From the NCBI RefSeq assembly GCF_003569915.1, contig NZ_KZ984456.1:1-64000 (forward strand): a stretch of 64,000 nt of DNA, in the 5' to 3' direction. The notes beneath the pieces are model-generated. The model ran no database searches and was not told the DNA's origin. It saw nothing but the letters and a program-made list of their open reading frames with translations. The position numbers were made by a program, and so were the translations under genes. The stretch is from Comamonas testosteroni. GTDB lineage: Bacteria > Pseudomonadota > Gammaproteobacteria > Burkholderiales > Burkholderiaceae_C. Shown here in pieces: positions 16,672-27,500 of this stretch (position 1 is the first letter of the stretch; the number at the start of each line of letters is the position of its first letter).

Positions 16672-17620
16672 GAGAGGGCATCACAAAGCCTTCGATGGGC
16701 TTTGTCTCAGGTTCATCAGTGGAAGGTTCGGCCTCGTCGGCCTCTTCGTCGTCGTCTTCTTCGGGCTGGGCCCAGAACAGACGGTCGGGCACATAGTGGC
16801 CCATGCCGGGCCTAAAGCCTGCATCCAGGCTGTGGTCCAGGTATTCCAGCGCTTCCAGCGTGGCCACGCCCAGGTCGTTGCCGGTGGCCAACAGGGCTGT
16901 GAGTGCGGCGGACAGCGTATCACCGGCACCGGTAAAGGTGGCGTCAAACATCTCGTACTTGCTGTTGCCCAATACGGTCTGGGCCGTGGTCAGCACGTTG
17001 TCCACAAACTGGTCGGGCAAAGGCACGCCAGTGACCAACACATAAGGCACTTCCAGGGCTTCAGCGGCCATGGCGATGTCGCGCGGTGTGGGGCTGCGGC
17101 TGTGCTCCCAGTCTGGTAGCAGCCAGCGCCACAGGGTATTGTGGTTTCCAACCAACACCGAGGTTTGAGGCAGGACAAGTTCTTTGAATGCGTCCAGATA
17201 CTGATCCTGCTTGTCGTCCTCCCACCAGGACAGGTCTGGCATGTAACTGATGATGGGAATGTCCGGATAGTCCGAGGAAATCTCCGCGATGACCGCCAGA
17301 TTGGCCGGGCCACCCACAAAACCGACCTTGATGGCCGCGACCGGAATGTCTTCGAGCACAGCGCGAGCCTGCTCGGTGACGGCTTCGTCATCGAGAGGAA
17401 AGTGCTCATAAATACGCGCCGTATCACGGGCATAGGCGCCGCAGGTCACGGGCAGGGCGTGGCCGCCCACGGAGGAAATCGTCGAGATGTCGGCAGACAG
17501 TCCACCGGCGCCGCTGGGGTCGCTGCTGTTGAAGATCAGCACGCAGACGGGAGCTGTTTCAGCAGCTTGTTCTTCGCTGGTGGAACGCAGGGAGGAGGGA
17601 GTGTTGGGGTTGAGTGCCAT
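16655..17620 (-). CDS. thiD: Hydroxymethylpyrimidine/phosphomethylpyrimidine kinase
   Basis: 321 residues, PfkB-like ribokinase fold. [15 protein letters not shown] near residue 30 is the ThiD substrate/ATP loop, AIKVGFVG follows, and [18 protein letters not shown] carries the catalytic Asp and anion hole. It phosphorylates HMP and HMP-P in thiamine synthesis. The C-terminus has an extra acidic tail ([19 protein letters not shown]) not needed for catalysis. The start MALNPN at 17620 is chosen; the frame extends to 17686 but would run into the divergent rubredoxin promoter. It overlaps hemL by 17 bases, an arrangement common in this order. Confidence 0.87.
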   Translation of the reverse strand: MALNPNTPSSLRSTSEEQAAETAPVCVLIFNSSDPSGAGGLSADISTISSVGGHALPVTCGAYARDTARIYEHFPLDDEAVTEQARAVLEDIPVAAIKVGFVGGPANLAVIAEISSDYPDIPIISYMPDLSWWEDDKQDQYLDAFKELVLPQTSVLVGNHNTLWRWLLPDWEHSRSPTPRDIAMAAEALEVPYVLVTGVPLPDQFVDNVLTTAQTVLGNSKYEMFDATFTGAGDTLSAALTALLATGNDLGVATLEALEYLDHSLDAGFRPGMGHYVPDRLFWAQPEEDDDEEADEAEPSTDEPETKPIEGFVMPSHDTKH

Positions 17621-17714
17621 GGCGAACCCCAGTGTGCACCCGGGAATGCAAGGGTGAGAGCCGGGGTTATGACTAGATACAATCATTGCATTCTATGTGA
17701 AGCCCCTTTAAGCT

Positions 17715-17888
17715 GTGACCGACCCTAAAACTTGGATGTGTTTGACCTGTGGCTGGCTCTATGACGAGGCCCAGGGAAGCCCTGAACACGGTATTGCACC
17801 AAACACGCGCTGGGAAGACGTGCCCATGAACTGGACCTGCCCGGAATGCGGTGCGCGAAAAGACGATTTTGAGATGGTGGAAATCTGA
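17715..17888 (+). CDS. Rubredoxin
   Basis: 57 residues with a GTG start. Two CxxC pairs bind one iron: MCLTCGWLYDEAQG near residues 8-21 and TCPECGARKDDFEMVEI at the end. WEDVPMNWTCPECG is the classic rubredoxin core. If translation began at the internal ATG (17736) the protein would have 50 residues; the GTG form gives the MTDPKTW N-terminus usual in Burkholderiales. It is a small electron-transfer protein. It is divergent from thiD and 51 bases upstream of pilG, a pairing often seen in this order. Confidence 0.93.
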   Translation: MTDPKTWMCLTCGWLYDEAQGSPEHGIAPNTRWEDVPMNWTCPECGARKDDFEMVEI

Positions 17889-17939
17889 GCGGGTTCACCG
17901 CGCTATCCACAAAGAAAGATATCTGGGAGGAGTTTCACC

Positions 17940-18344
17940 GTGACAGCATCCAGTGCGCCCCTGAGGGTTCTGGTGGTGGATGACAGCAACACCATTCGCC
18001 GCAGCGCGGAAATCTTCCTCAAGCAAGGTGGCTACGAGGTGCTTCTGGCCGATGATGGCTTTGATGCCCTCTCCAAGGTCAACGACTACCAGCCCCAGCT
18101 TATCTTTTGCGACATTCTGATGCCCAAGCTCGATGGCTATCAGACATGCGCCATCATCAAGCGCAATGCCCGCTTTGCGAGTACGCCTGTGGTGATGCTG
18201 TCCTCCAAGGACGGTGTTTTCGACAAGGCTCGCGGCCGCATGGTCGGCTGCCAAGACTATCTGACCAAACCGTTTACCAAAGATCAACTGCTGCAGGCCG
18301 TGGAACAGTTCGGCAGGCAGTCTGCAGGTGTGGGAGCTGCATGA
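17940..18344 (+). CDS. pilG: Type IV pilus response regulator PilG
   Basis: 134 residues, single CheY-like receiver. The acidic pocket is VVDDSN, the phospho-acceptor is D58 in LIFCDILMPKLDG, and the lysine is in YLTKPF. The start is GTG behind AGGAGG-like sequence at about 17925-17932. PilG receives phosphate from ChpA and controls pilus extension and cAMP levels in Pseudomonas. The stop overlaps the pilH start by ATGA at 18341. Confidence 0.92.
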   Translation: MTASSAPLRVLVVDDSNTIRRSAEIFLKQGGYEVLLADDGFDALSKVNDYQPQLIFCDILMPKLDGYQTCAIIKRNARFASTPVVMLSSKDGVFDKARGRMVGCQDYLTKPFTKDQLLQAVEQFGRQSAGVGAA

Positions 18345-18706
18345 TGACAATTCAAAAAGTATTGGTCGTAGATGATTCCAAGACAGAGCTGATGGCTCTG
18401 AGCGATATGCTGCAAAAGCAGGGCCTGCAGGTGCGTACCGCCGAGAACGGCGAAGAAGCGCTGCAGCGTCTGGCCGAAGACAAGCCTGATCTGATCCTGA
18501 TGGATGTGGTCATGCCCGGTCAAAATGGCTTTCAGCTGACCCGTGCCATCTCGCGAGATCCTCTGTATGCCGATGTGCCCATCATCATGTGCACCAGCAA
18601 GAATCAGGAAACAGATCGCGTCTGGGGCATGCGGCAAGGTGCCAGGGGCTATATCACCAAGCCCGTGGATGCAGCCGAGCTGCAAGCCAAGATCGCAGCT
18701 CTGTAA
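18341..18706 (+). CDS. pilH: Type IV pilus response regulator PilH
   Basis: 121 residues, single receiver domain. VVDDSKTEL, the acceptor D55 in LILMDVVMPGQNG, CTSKNQETDRVWGMRQGA and ITKPV are present; the last two are PilH-specific. Two tandem ATGs (18341, 18344) are possible starts; the first overlaps the pilG stop. In the Pil-Chp system PilH opposes PilG, possibly as a phosphate sink for retraction control. Confidence 0.92.
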   Translation: MMTIQKVLVVDDSKTELMALSDMLQKQGLQVRTAENGEEALQRLAEDKPDLILMDVVMPGQNGFQLTRAISRDPLYADVPIIMCTSKNQETDRVWGMRQGARGYITKPVDAAELQAKIAAL

Positions 18707-18721
18707 AAGGCGGCGCTGCCC

Positions 18722-19249
18722 ATGGCGAACCGCGAAGCCCTCCGAGATCTCCAATCCCGTCTGGCCGGCCGCCTGCAGGCAGCACGCAGCGAAGGCGTCA
18801 ACGTCGCTGCCTGGCTGGCGGTGCAAGCTGGTGGTCGTGACTATCTGCTGCCCTTGACCCATTCGGGCGAGATCTTCCCTTGGACCGGCGTTCAGCCGGT
18901 TCCCTATACGCAGCCCTGGTTCCTGGGGATTGCCAATTTGCGCGGCGCCTTGATGGGCGTGGTCGATATTGCGCAACTGCTCGGTCACGGCCATGTGCGC
19001 AACGAGCAGGAATTGCTTGAATGCAGCCTGCTGGTCTTCAACCCGGCGCTGGAAACCAATGCCGCCCTGCTGGTGGACAAGCTGCTGGGCCTTCGCGCGG
19101 CAGATGCCTTCACTCAAACCGAGCCGCCCCCCGAACGTTCTCCAAGTTTCTACGGCGCTGTCCATGTGGATGGCACAGGCCGCCGCTGGCAGGAGCTGCA
19201 ACTGCAGCGTCTGTCTCAAACCGCCAAGTTTTTGAGCATTCGTGCCTGA
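18722..19249 (+). CDS. pilI: CheW-like coupling protein PilI
   Basis: 175 residues with one CheW domain: GGRDYLLPLTHSGEIFPW, then FLGIANLRGALMGVVDIAQLLG, which is the CheW core. It links the PilJ receptor to the ChpA kinase. It sits 15 bases after pilH and 19 bases before pilJ in the same operon. Confidence 0.9.
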   Translation: MANREALRDLQSRLAGRLQAARSEGVNVAAWLAVQAGGRDYLLPLTHSGEIFPWTGVQPVPYTQPWFLGIANLRGALMGVVDIAQLLGHGHVRNEQELLECSLLVFNPALETNAALLVDKLLGLRAADAFTQTEPPPERSPSFYGAVHVDGTGRRWQELQLQRLSQTAKFLSIRA

Positions 19250-19268
19250 AGTTTCTGGATACAGCGCT

Positions 19269-21506
19269 ATGTCTTTTGCAAACAAAGTGAATCAGTGGTT
19301 CCAACGCAAGCCCGTGGCTGAGGCAGCGAGTGCCAGCGCGATGGGCGATACGATCGTGCAGGATATGTATGACGGAGCGCTCAACAGCGTGCAGGGAGCC
19401 CCCTCCATCATCGGTATGGATGAAGAAACCCGTACCGACGAGCTGGTCAGCCTGCCGATTCTGGGCAGAGCCACGGTTGCCAAGCACCAGCGTACGCTGT
19501 TCACGGTGCTGGGAGGCTCGGTGCTGGTGCTGGTGGTGTTGTCAGCATGGATGCTGCGCGAGGCCAACAACTCCAACCAGCAGCTGGCGGCCACTGGCCA
19601 GGCCCTGATGCAGTCACAGCGACTGGCCAAGTCGGTTTCGCTGGCCATGACGGGCGCGGCACAGGCCTTCAACGATGTGAAGGACAGCTCTGGCGTGCTG
19701 GCGCGCAACGTGCGCGCGCTGACATCGGGTGACTCGGATATGGGCGTGAACGCTGTGAGCGATAGCCTGCAGGGCGACGCCGCAGGCATCAGCACCCTGA
19801 CCGAGCGCGCGGAAAAAAGCGCATCGCTGATTCTGGGTCAGCAAAAGATTCTGACGCAGGTGGGAGAGGCGCTGCGCACCATCAACCGCCAGTCTTCGGA
19901 CCTGCTGGAAACCGCAGAAACCATTTCCTCGCTCAAGCTGCAGCAGGGCTCCAGCCCTGCCGAGATTGCCGCTGCCGGTCAGCTGGTGATGTTGACCCAG
20001 CGTATCGGTAAGTCTGCCAACGAGTTCCAGACCCTCGAAGGCGTGAGCCCCGAGGCCGTGTTCCTGCTGGGCAAGGACTTGAACTCCTTCAAGGAAATTG
20101 CTGAAGGTCTGCTCAACGGCAGCAGCGAGCTGCGCCTGCCTGCAGCGCGTGACGCGCAGGTGCGCGAGCAACTGCAGACACTGATCAAGCAGTACGACGA
20201 CACCCGCAGCCAGGCCAGCGCGATTCTGGGCAATCTGCAAGGCCTGGTGTCTGCGCGTGAAGCCCAGACCACCATCAATAACGATAGCGAGCCGCTGCGT
20301 GTGCAACTGGAGCAGTTGAAAGGCGCGCTGCAGGGCGTGGGCGGTGCCAACATTGGCCAGCTCGGTGCTCTGGCGCTGGCCCTGTTGGTGGCTCTGCTTT
20401 GCGGCGTGGGCATTTCCCGCGTGCAACTGATGGACAGCCGTGCACGCCAGAAGGAAGCCGAACGCCACCAGATGGATGCCCGTTTGCAGGAGCAGGAAGC
20501 CAAGCGCATCAACGACGCCAACCAGGCCGCCATTTTGCGTTTGATGAACGAGCTGCAGTCGGTCGCTGAAGGTGACTTGACCCAGGAGGCCACCGTGACG
20601 GAAGACATCACCGGCGCGATTGCCGACTCGGTGAACTACACGGTGGAAGAGCTGCGCGCTCTGGTGGGCTCGGTACAGAACACGGTCACCCGCGTGGCGC
20701 AGACGACGGAGCAGGTGGACGTGACCTCCACCGAGCTGCTGGCCGCATCCAATGAACAGCTGCACGAAATTCGCGAAACCGGCAAGTCGATTCTGGATAT
20801 GGCCGGTCGTATTAACGATGTGTCGGCTCAGGCGCAGGAATCGGCTCTGGTGGCCCGCCAATCGCTGCAGGCTGCCGACTCCGGTCTGCAGGCGGTGCAG
20901 AATGCCATCGGCGGTATGAACTCCATCCGTGACCAGATTCAGGACACCTCCAAGCGAATCAAGCGTCTGGGTGAATCCTCGCAGGAGATTGGTGAAATTA
21001 CCGAACTGATTTCGGACATTACCGAGCAGACCAACGTGCTGGCGCTGAATGCCGCCATTCAGGCCGCATCGGCCGGTGAAGCCGGTCGTGGCTTCTCGGT
21101 GGTGGCGGAAGAAGTGCAGCGACTGGCTGAACGCTCGGGTGATGCGACGCGTCAGATTGCGGCGCTGGTGAAGGCCATTCAGACCGACACCCAGGATGCC
21201 GTGGCCGCTATGGAGCGCTCAACTCAGGGTGTGGTGGAAGGGGCGCGTCTGTCCGACTCCGCCGGTACGGCCCTGACCGAAATCGACAGCGTGTCACGTC
21301 GCCTTGCCGAGCTGATTGAAGTGATTTCGAACTCCACCTCGCGTGAAGCCAATCTGGCCAACGGCGTGGCGGAAAACATCCAGCACATTTTTGCCGTGAC
21401 CGAACAGACTGGTGAAGGTACGCGCACCACTGCCCAGCAGGTGCGGGAACTCTCTCATATGGCTGAAGAGCTGCGTCAATCGGTCTCTCGTTTCAAGATT
21501 GCCTGA
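19269..21506 (+). CDS. pilJ: Type IV pilus methyl-accepting chemoreceptor PilJ
   Basis: 745 residues. The first membrane helix is near residue 80 (LFTVLGGSVLVLVVLSAWML) and the second near residue 365 (LGALALALLVALLCGVGI). Between them lie two type IV pili-methyl-accepting (PilJ) domains rich in helices. A HAMP-like linker follows, then the signalling domain with the hairpin tip EITELISDITEQTNVLALNAAIQAA shown by its parts DITEQTNVLALNAAIQA and GEAGRGFSVVAEEV. The start MSFANKV is chosen over an unconserved codon at 19242. PilJ senses pilus-surface interaction and activates ChpA. Confidence 0.92.
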   Translation: MSFANKVNQWFQRKPVAEAASASAMGDTIVQDMYDGALNSVQGAPSIIGMDEETRTDELVSLPILGRATVAKHQRTLFTVLGGSVLVLVVLSAWMLREANNSNQQLAATGQALMQSQRLAKSVSLAMTGAAQAFNDVKDSSGVLARNVRALTSGDSDMGVNAVSDSLQGDAAGISTLTERAEKSASLILGQQKILTQVGEALRTINRQSSDLLETAETISSLKLQQGSSPAEIAAAGQLVMLTQRIGKSANEFQTLEGVSPEAVFLLGKDLNSFKEIAEGLLNGSSELRLPAARDAQVREQLQTLIKQYDDTRSQASAILGNLQGLVSAREAQTTINNDSEPLRVQLEQLKGALQGVGGANIGQLGALALALLVALLCGVGISRVQLMDSRARQKEAERHQMDARLQEQEAKRINDANQAAILRLMNELQSVAEGDLTQEATVTEDITGAIADSVNYTVEELRALVGSVQNTVTRVAQTTEQVDVTSTELLAASNEQLHEIRETGKSILDMAGRINDVSAQAQESALVARQSLQAADSGLQAVQNAIGGMNSIRDQIQDTSKRIKRLGESSQEIGEITELISDITEQTNVLALNAAIQAASAGEAGRGFSVVAEEVQRLAERSGDATRQIAALVKAIQTDTQDAVAAMERSTQGVVEGARLSDSAGTALTEIDSVSRRLAELIEVISNSTSREANLANGVAENIQHIFAVTEQTGEGTRTTAQQVRELSHMAEELRQSVSRFKIA

Positions 21507-21564
21507 AATTGCATAACGTCCTCTTCAACATTGCACGGACCTTCTCAGGTCAAGGAAATTGAGC

Positions 21565-24500
21565 ATGTCAGTGGTTGACGACTCGCCAACACGTGCAGCG
21601 AGCCCTGCACCCGCCGAGCAAGATCTGGGCCCTTTGGCCTGGGTGCTCGATGAAGTGCGAAAGTCGCTGGAAGCTGCGACCAAGGCCGTAGGCCGTTTTG
21701 TGCGGGATGCCGATGCGGCACGCCAGTCGGATCTGGAAACGCTGGACACCTCGGCGCTGCGCATTGCCCGCCAGCAATTGCATCAGGCATGCGGCGCGCT
21801 GGAGATGGTGGGCATCAGCGGCCCTGCGCAGGTGCTGCGCGGCATGGAAGCGGCCGTGAACCGCTTTGTGCAACGCCCCGAATACTGCCCCCTGGAAGCG
21901 GCCACTACGCTGGAGCGCACGCATTTTGCGCTGATGGAATATCTGGAAGCCGTGCTCGCAGGCAAGCAAGTTTCCGCCGTGGCGCTGTTTCCTCAGTACC
22001 GTGATACACAGGTATTGGCGGGCAACGACAAGGCCCACCCTGCGGATCTTTGGCCTTCCGAGCGCCGTGCGCGCGAGCCGCGCTGGGCGACGGCTGTGCC
22101 CGATCCTCTGGCCTATGGCCCTGAAGCCCGCGCCATGCTCGATGGTGTGGTGCTGCGCATGGTCAAAAGTGATGACCGGGAAGCGGCCGCACAAATGCGT
22201 GAGCTGTGCCTGCGCTTCGCCGCCGGTCAGCCCGAAGATATTGGTGCGCGCAGCTTCTGGAAGATTGCAGCGGCCTTCTTTGATGGTCTCGCTCGCGGCC
22301 TGATCACGGCGGACCTCTATGTCAAGCGCATGGCTTCGCGCGTGCTCATGCAGTACGCCAGCATGGCCAAGGGTGACAGCCTGCCACCCGCGCGTCTGCT
22401 GCAGGACTTGATGTTCTTCTGTGCCCAGGCCAAGCCGCGCGAGCAGGCGGGTCCGGTGCTGCAGGCAGTGCAGGAGGCCTACTCCATGCAGGCCATGCCA
22501 CTGGTGGATTATCAGGTGGCCCGCTTTGGCCGCTATGACCCCGCCGTGCTGGTGCAGGCGCGCAAGCGTATTGCTGCCGCTGCCGAGACCTGGTCTGCTG
22601 TCGCTGGTGGCGAGCGCGCCAAAATTCGCAACATGGTCGATCAATTCGGCCAGGTTGCGGAATCACTGGTCAAGCTGCAGCCTGCCAGCCATGGCCTTGC
22701 ACGCGGCCTGATTCGTGTGGCGGAAACCGTGGATCGCATCGGCGAGCCGCCGCCGGCCGAGCTGGCCATGGAAGTGGCGACGGCCGTGCTGTATCTGCAG
22801 GCTTCGTTCATGACCGGAGGCCATGACGAGCAGACCCAGGCCATTCAGTCCAGCGTGCTGGTGCAGCGGCTGGATGCAGCCTTGCACGGTGCGCCTTCCC
22901 AGCCGCTGGAATCGTGGATGGAAGAACTGTACCGTCAGGCCAGCGATCAGCAGACCATGGGATCCGTGGTGGGCGAGTTGCGTGTGACGCTGGGTGAGGC
23001 AGAGAAGAATCTGGATCAGTACTTCCGCAACCCAGGCGACGCCTCGGTGCTGGCCCCTGTGCCGGGCCAGATGTCGCAGATGCGCGGCGTGCTCATGGTG
23101 CTGGGCTTTGACCAGGCGGCGACTGCCATGCAGCGCATGCGCGAGACCGTCGAGCACCTGATGCTTGGCGAAGTCACTCAGCAGAGCCGTCCCCGCATTT
23201 TCGACAAGCTGGGCAGCAGCCTGGGCGCCATGGGCTTTTTGATCGACATGCTCAGCTACCAGCGCAACATGGCGCGCAAGCTGTTTGTGTACGACGAGGA
23301 AAAGGATGAGTTGCGCATCGTCATGGGCCAGAACCGTGGCCGTGGACCTGCGCTTGCCGCGCCTGCGGTGGACATTGCCACCGATGTGGCTGCGCCGGTG
23401 GCCGTGACCGCAATGCCCCCTGCCGCTGCCGAGGCCGTTGCTCCGGAGCCGGTTGCAACAGCGCCTGCCGCCCCTCAGGTGCCAGCCGTCGAACCGGTGC
23501 CCGAGCCAGCGCCTGCACCAGTGCTTGAAGATGCTATGCCTGTCATAGCACCTAGCCTAGATACTGTAAAGACAGAAGCCGTATTGGAGCCTCAAACTCC
23601 GCCGCAGCCGCAAATGCCGGAACCTGCACCAGTTGCGCTGCCTGCGGATCTGTCTGCAAGCTTCCCGGCCCTGAGCGAAGCCGAGGCCAATCCTTGGGCG
23701 CAGACCGAACCGGCCTCGCTGGCGGATCTGGAGCCGCCTGCGGCTGCTCCTGCAGGCTCCGATGCGCTGGCCGATGCCATGGCCCAGGTCCTTGCGGGCA
23801 TGCAGTCCGGCAAGACAACGGTGGACGAAGCGCAGAGTCTGGAGTTTGCTCTGGACTTCTCGGCCCCTGCGCCTCAGTCCGCGCCGCAGCCCCAGCCTGC
23901 TCCTGTGGCACAGCCTGTAGAGCTGAGCGCGCAAGATCTGGATGGCGACGACGAATTGCTGGGCATCTTCCTCGAAGAAGCCCGTGAAGTGGTGGACAAC
24001 GGCCTGCAAGCCTTGCTGACCCTGGCCGATGAGCCGGCCAACCTGAGCGAGCAGACCACGCTGCGCCGCGCCTTCCACACGCTCAAGGGCAGCTCCCGCA
24101 TGGTCGGGCTGGACGAGTTTGGCGAAGCAGGCTGGGCCATGGAGCAGATGCTCAATGCCTGGCTGGCTGAGCAGCAACCCATGCCTGAGCCCATGCAGGC
24201 TCTGGCCAGAGATGCCCTCAAGGCCTTTGGTGCCTGGGCGCAGGACCTGGAGCTGCACCAGGCGCAGAACTGGTCGGCCACGCCCTTCCGCGCGGCAGCC
24301 GATGCCATGCGCATGCATGGCGAGCGCGCCGAAGTGGCCCTGGTGCCACGCCGTGGCGCACGCGAAGAGCTGGTCGAGCCAGTGGCCGAGCCATTGCTCG
24401 AAACAGCCGAGGCGGTAGAGCCAGTCGAACCCATCGAACCCATCGAACCGGTTGAGCCTGTACTGGCTCTGGATTCCCAGCCTGAGCCGGTCCTTGAAGC

Positions 24501-27500
24501 TCCTGAGCTTGAAGTCCCAGCCGAAGCCGCAGCAGATGAGCGGGTCGAAGCAGCGACATTGCCTGAGCTGGAATGGACGCCCGAGATTCCCGCGCTGGAG
24601 TTCCCGGACCTTGTGCCGCAAGAGCCCGCTGCATCGCAAGCTGCGCTTGAAGTGCAGCCCGAGCCAGTGCCTGAGCCAAGTTCAGATCTGCCAGTGCCGC
24701 CTGCGTCTACGCTGGACCTGTCTTCCGATCTGGCTTTTGACGATCTGCCCGATCTGCAACTGCCCGAGGCTGCACAAGCGCCTGAGTCTGAGAGCACGGA
24801 CGCTGTCCCACCGGCTGCCGATGTGGTCGAAGAGCTGGACTTTGCGGCGTTTGAAGCGGCGATGCGCGAAAGCGAGCAAGCCGCCATTGCAGCGCAGGCC
24901 GAGCCCATTTCGGCTGAACCAGTTCAAGCCGAGCCAGTTCAAGCCGAGCCAGTTCAAGCCGAGTCTCTTTTGCCCGAACCTGTTGCTGCCGAGCCTGAAC
25001 CCGTTGCAGAGCTGGCATTGCCCGAAGAGCAGCAGGCACAGGCTGACGAGGATGAAGGCTACAAGAATATCGATGGCCTGCGCATCAGTGCGCCGCTGTA
25101 CAGCGTCTATCTGAACGAAGCCGATGAATGGTCGGCCCGGCTGGACAGCACGCTGCAGCACTGGGTTAAGCAGCCGCAGCAGGAGATTCCTGACGATGCG
25201 ATCGCGCTTGCGCATTCGCTGGCGGGCAGCTCCGGCACCGTCGGTTTCAAGGCCTTGTCCGAGTTGGCGCGTCTGCTCGAACATGCCCTGCTGCACTTGC
25301 AGCCCCAGCGTTTCGCCAGCGAGCCGCATATTCGCCAGTGCCTGGATGCATCGGACGAAATTCGCCGTTTGCTGCACCAGTTTGCTGCCGGTTTCCTCAA
25401 GACGCCGCTGCCCGCAGTGGAAGACGCGCTGCGCGAAATTCTGGCCAGCGATGTGCAAGCCGCCGAGCAATCCGAGGCAGGTGCTGACGACGAGCTGATG
25501 GGGCTGGATACCGAGTGGCCCGATGCGGCTCTGACCGCGCCCAGCGACCCCAAGGATCAGCCGCTGGACTTTGCGGCCGAAGTGATCGAGCCCGCAGAAT
25601 CGCTGCAGGTGCCGGAGCTGGCCGCAGAACCTGAGCCTGAGCTTGAGCCTGAAGCCGCCGAACCTCAGCCATCGCAGGCTGAGGTGGAGGCTCACGCCGA
25701 TCAGGTGCTGGATGTGGCCGAGCCTGCTGCTCTGCAGGCACCTTACTCGTTGGTGCCTAGTGGCCATAGCGTGGATCAGGAAGCCGAGTTGCAGCGCCGC
25801 ATCGACGAAGCGATTGCACTGGCTGTGCACGCCGATGACGATGAGGATGACATTGATGTGCTCGATCAGGTCGATCCCGATCTGTTCCCCATCTTTGAAG
25901 AAGAAGCCGTGGACCTGCTGCCCAAGCTGGGCGCTGCGCTGCGCCGCTGGCATGGCCGTCCTGCATTGGAAGATGCGCGCAACGAAACCCTGCGTGCGCT
26001 GCACACCCTCAAGGGCAGTGCCCGTCTGGCCGGTGCCATGCGCATGGGTGAGATGGCGCATCGGCTGGAATCCGCCGTTGAGCGTGTGGACCAGGAAAAG
26101 CCGACGGCCGACAGCATCGAGCCGCTGCTGAGCAGCTTTGACGCGCTGCAGGCCAGCTTTGATGTGCTGCGCATGGCCGGCGAGCAGGTGCCCGAGCAGC
26201 CGCTGGACCAGCTGGAAGACTCGCTGGCCCAGGCGCCTCTGCACCTGGGAGCGGGCGAAGCGCAAGTCGAGGCCCATGCTGAAGATGCCGCTGACGAAGA
26301 CACAGAGGTTGCCGCTGCTGCGCCGGTCGCCATCCAGATGCCTGCGCCCGTGGTGCCGCGTGCCACTTCGCAGCAGACCGTGCGTGTGCGCGCCCAGTTG
26401 CTGGACCGTCTGATTTCTCAGACGGGTGAAGTGCTGATCGCCCGCTCGCGTGTGGACTCGCGCCTGAACCAGGCACGCAGCGCGCTGAACGATCTGACCG
26501 GTAACCTGGAGCGCTTGCGTGCCCAGTTGCGCGATATCGAGGTGCAGGCCGAAAGCCAGATGCAGTCGCGTCTGGCCTTGTCCAAGGACACGGCCGTGGG
26601 CTTTGACCCGCTGGAGTTTGACCGCTTCACCCGCGTGCAGGAGTTGACCCGCATGATGGCTGAGTCGGTCAACGACGTAGCGACCGTGCAGCGTAATCTG
26701 CAGCGGGATCTGGCAGCGGCCGAAGACGACCTGGTCGCCCAGGGCCGCCAGGCGCGTGATCTGCAGCGCGACCTGCTGCGCACGCGCATGGTGGAGTTCG
26801 ACTCGTTTGCCGAGCGTCTGTACGCTGTGGTGCGCCAGACCTCCAAGGAGATGGGCAAGCAGGTGCGCCTGAACATTCTGGGCGGCACCATCGAAATGGA
26901 CCGCGGCATGCTCGAGCGCATGATGCCGGCCTTCGAGCATCTGCTGCGTAACTGCGTGGCCCACGGCATCGAGTCGCCCGAGCAGCGTGCTGCGCTGGGC
27001 AAGCCTGCGGTTGGCACGATCGAAATCATTCTGAGCCAGGAGCGCAATGATGTGGCGCTGTCGGTCGAGGACGATGGTGCGGGCCTGAATCTGGAGCGCA
27101 TCCAGAGCAAGGCCATCAGCCTGAACCTCTGGCAGGCTGGCCAGTACATGAGCATGGAAGACGCAGGCCGTCTGATCTTCGAGCCGGGCTTCAGCACGGC
27201 CACCGAAGTGACCGGCGTGGCGGGTCGCGGTATCGGCATGGACGTGGTGCGCTCCGAAGTGAATGCGCTGGGCGGCCGTATCGAAACCCACTCCGAAGAA
27301 GGTCGTGGCAGCGCTTTCCGGCTGGTGCTGCCGCTGACAACAGCGGTGACGCAGGTGGTCATGCTGCGCATGGGCTCAATCTCCATGGGCGTGCCCGCCA
27401 ATCTGGTGGAAATCGTGCGCCGTGTGCCCGTGGAAACGCTGGAGGAAAGCTATCGCCAGCACCAGTTCCAGGACGGCAGCGAAGTCATGCCCTTCTACTG

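Noticed and set aside
23531-23580. Copy of the TAGCTGC-type repeat in the first chpA linker, and another in nadQ at about 4213-4250
   Set aside because: Only short fragments such as TAGC and CTAG match; not distinguishable from chance.
24682-27291. 869-codon minus-strand frame opposite chpA, and similar long frames at 19614-20861 and 53390-55027 (plus, opposite tamB)
   Set aside because: All mirror strongly coding genes in GC-rich DNA and show no family motif.
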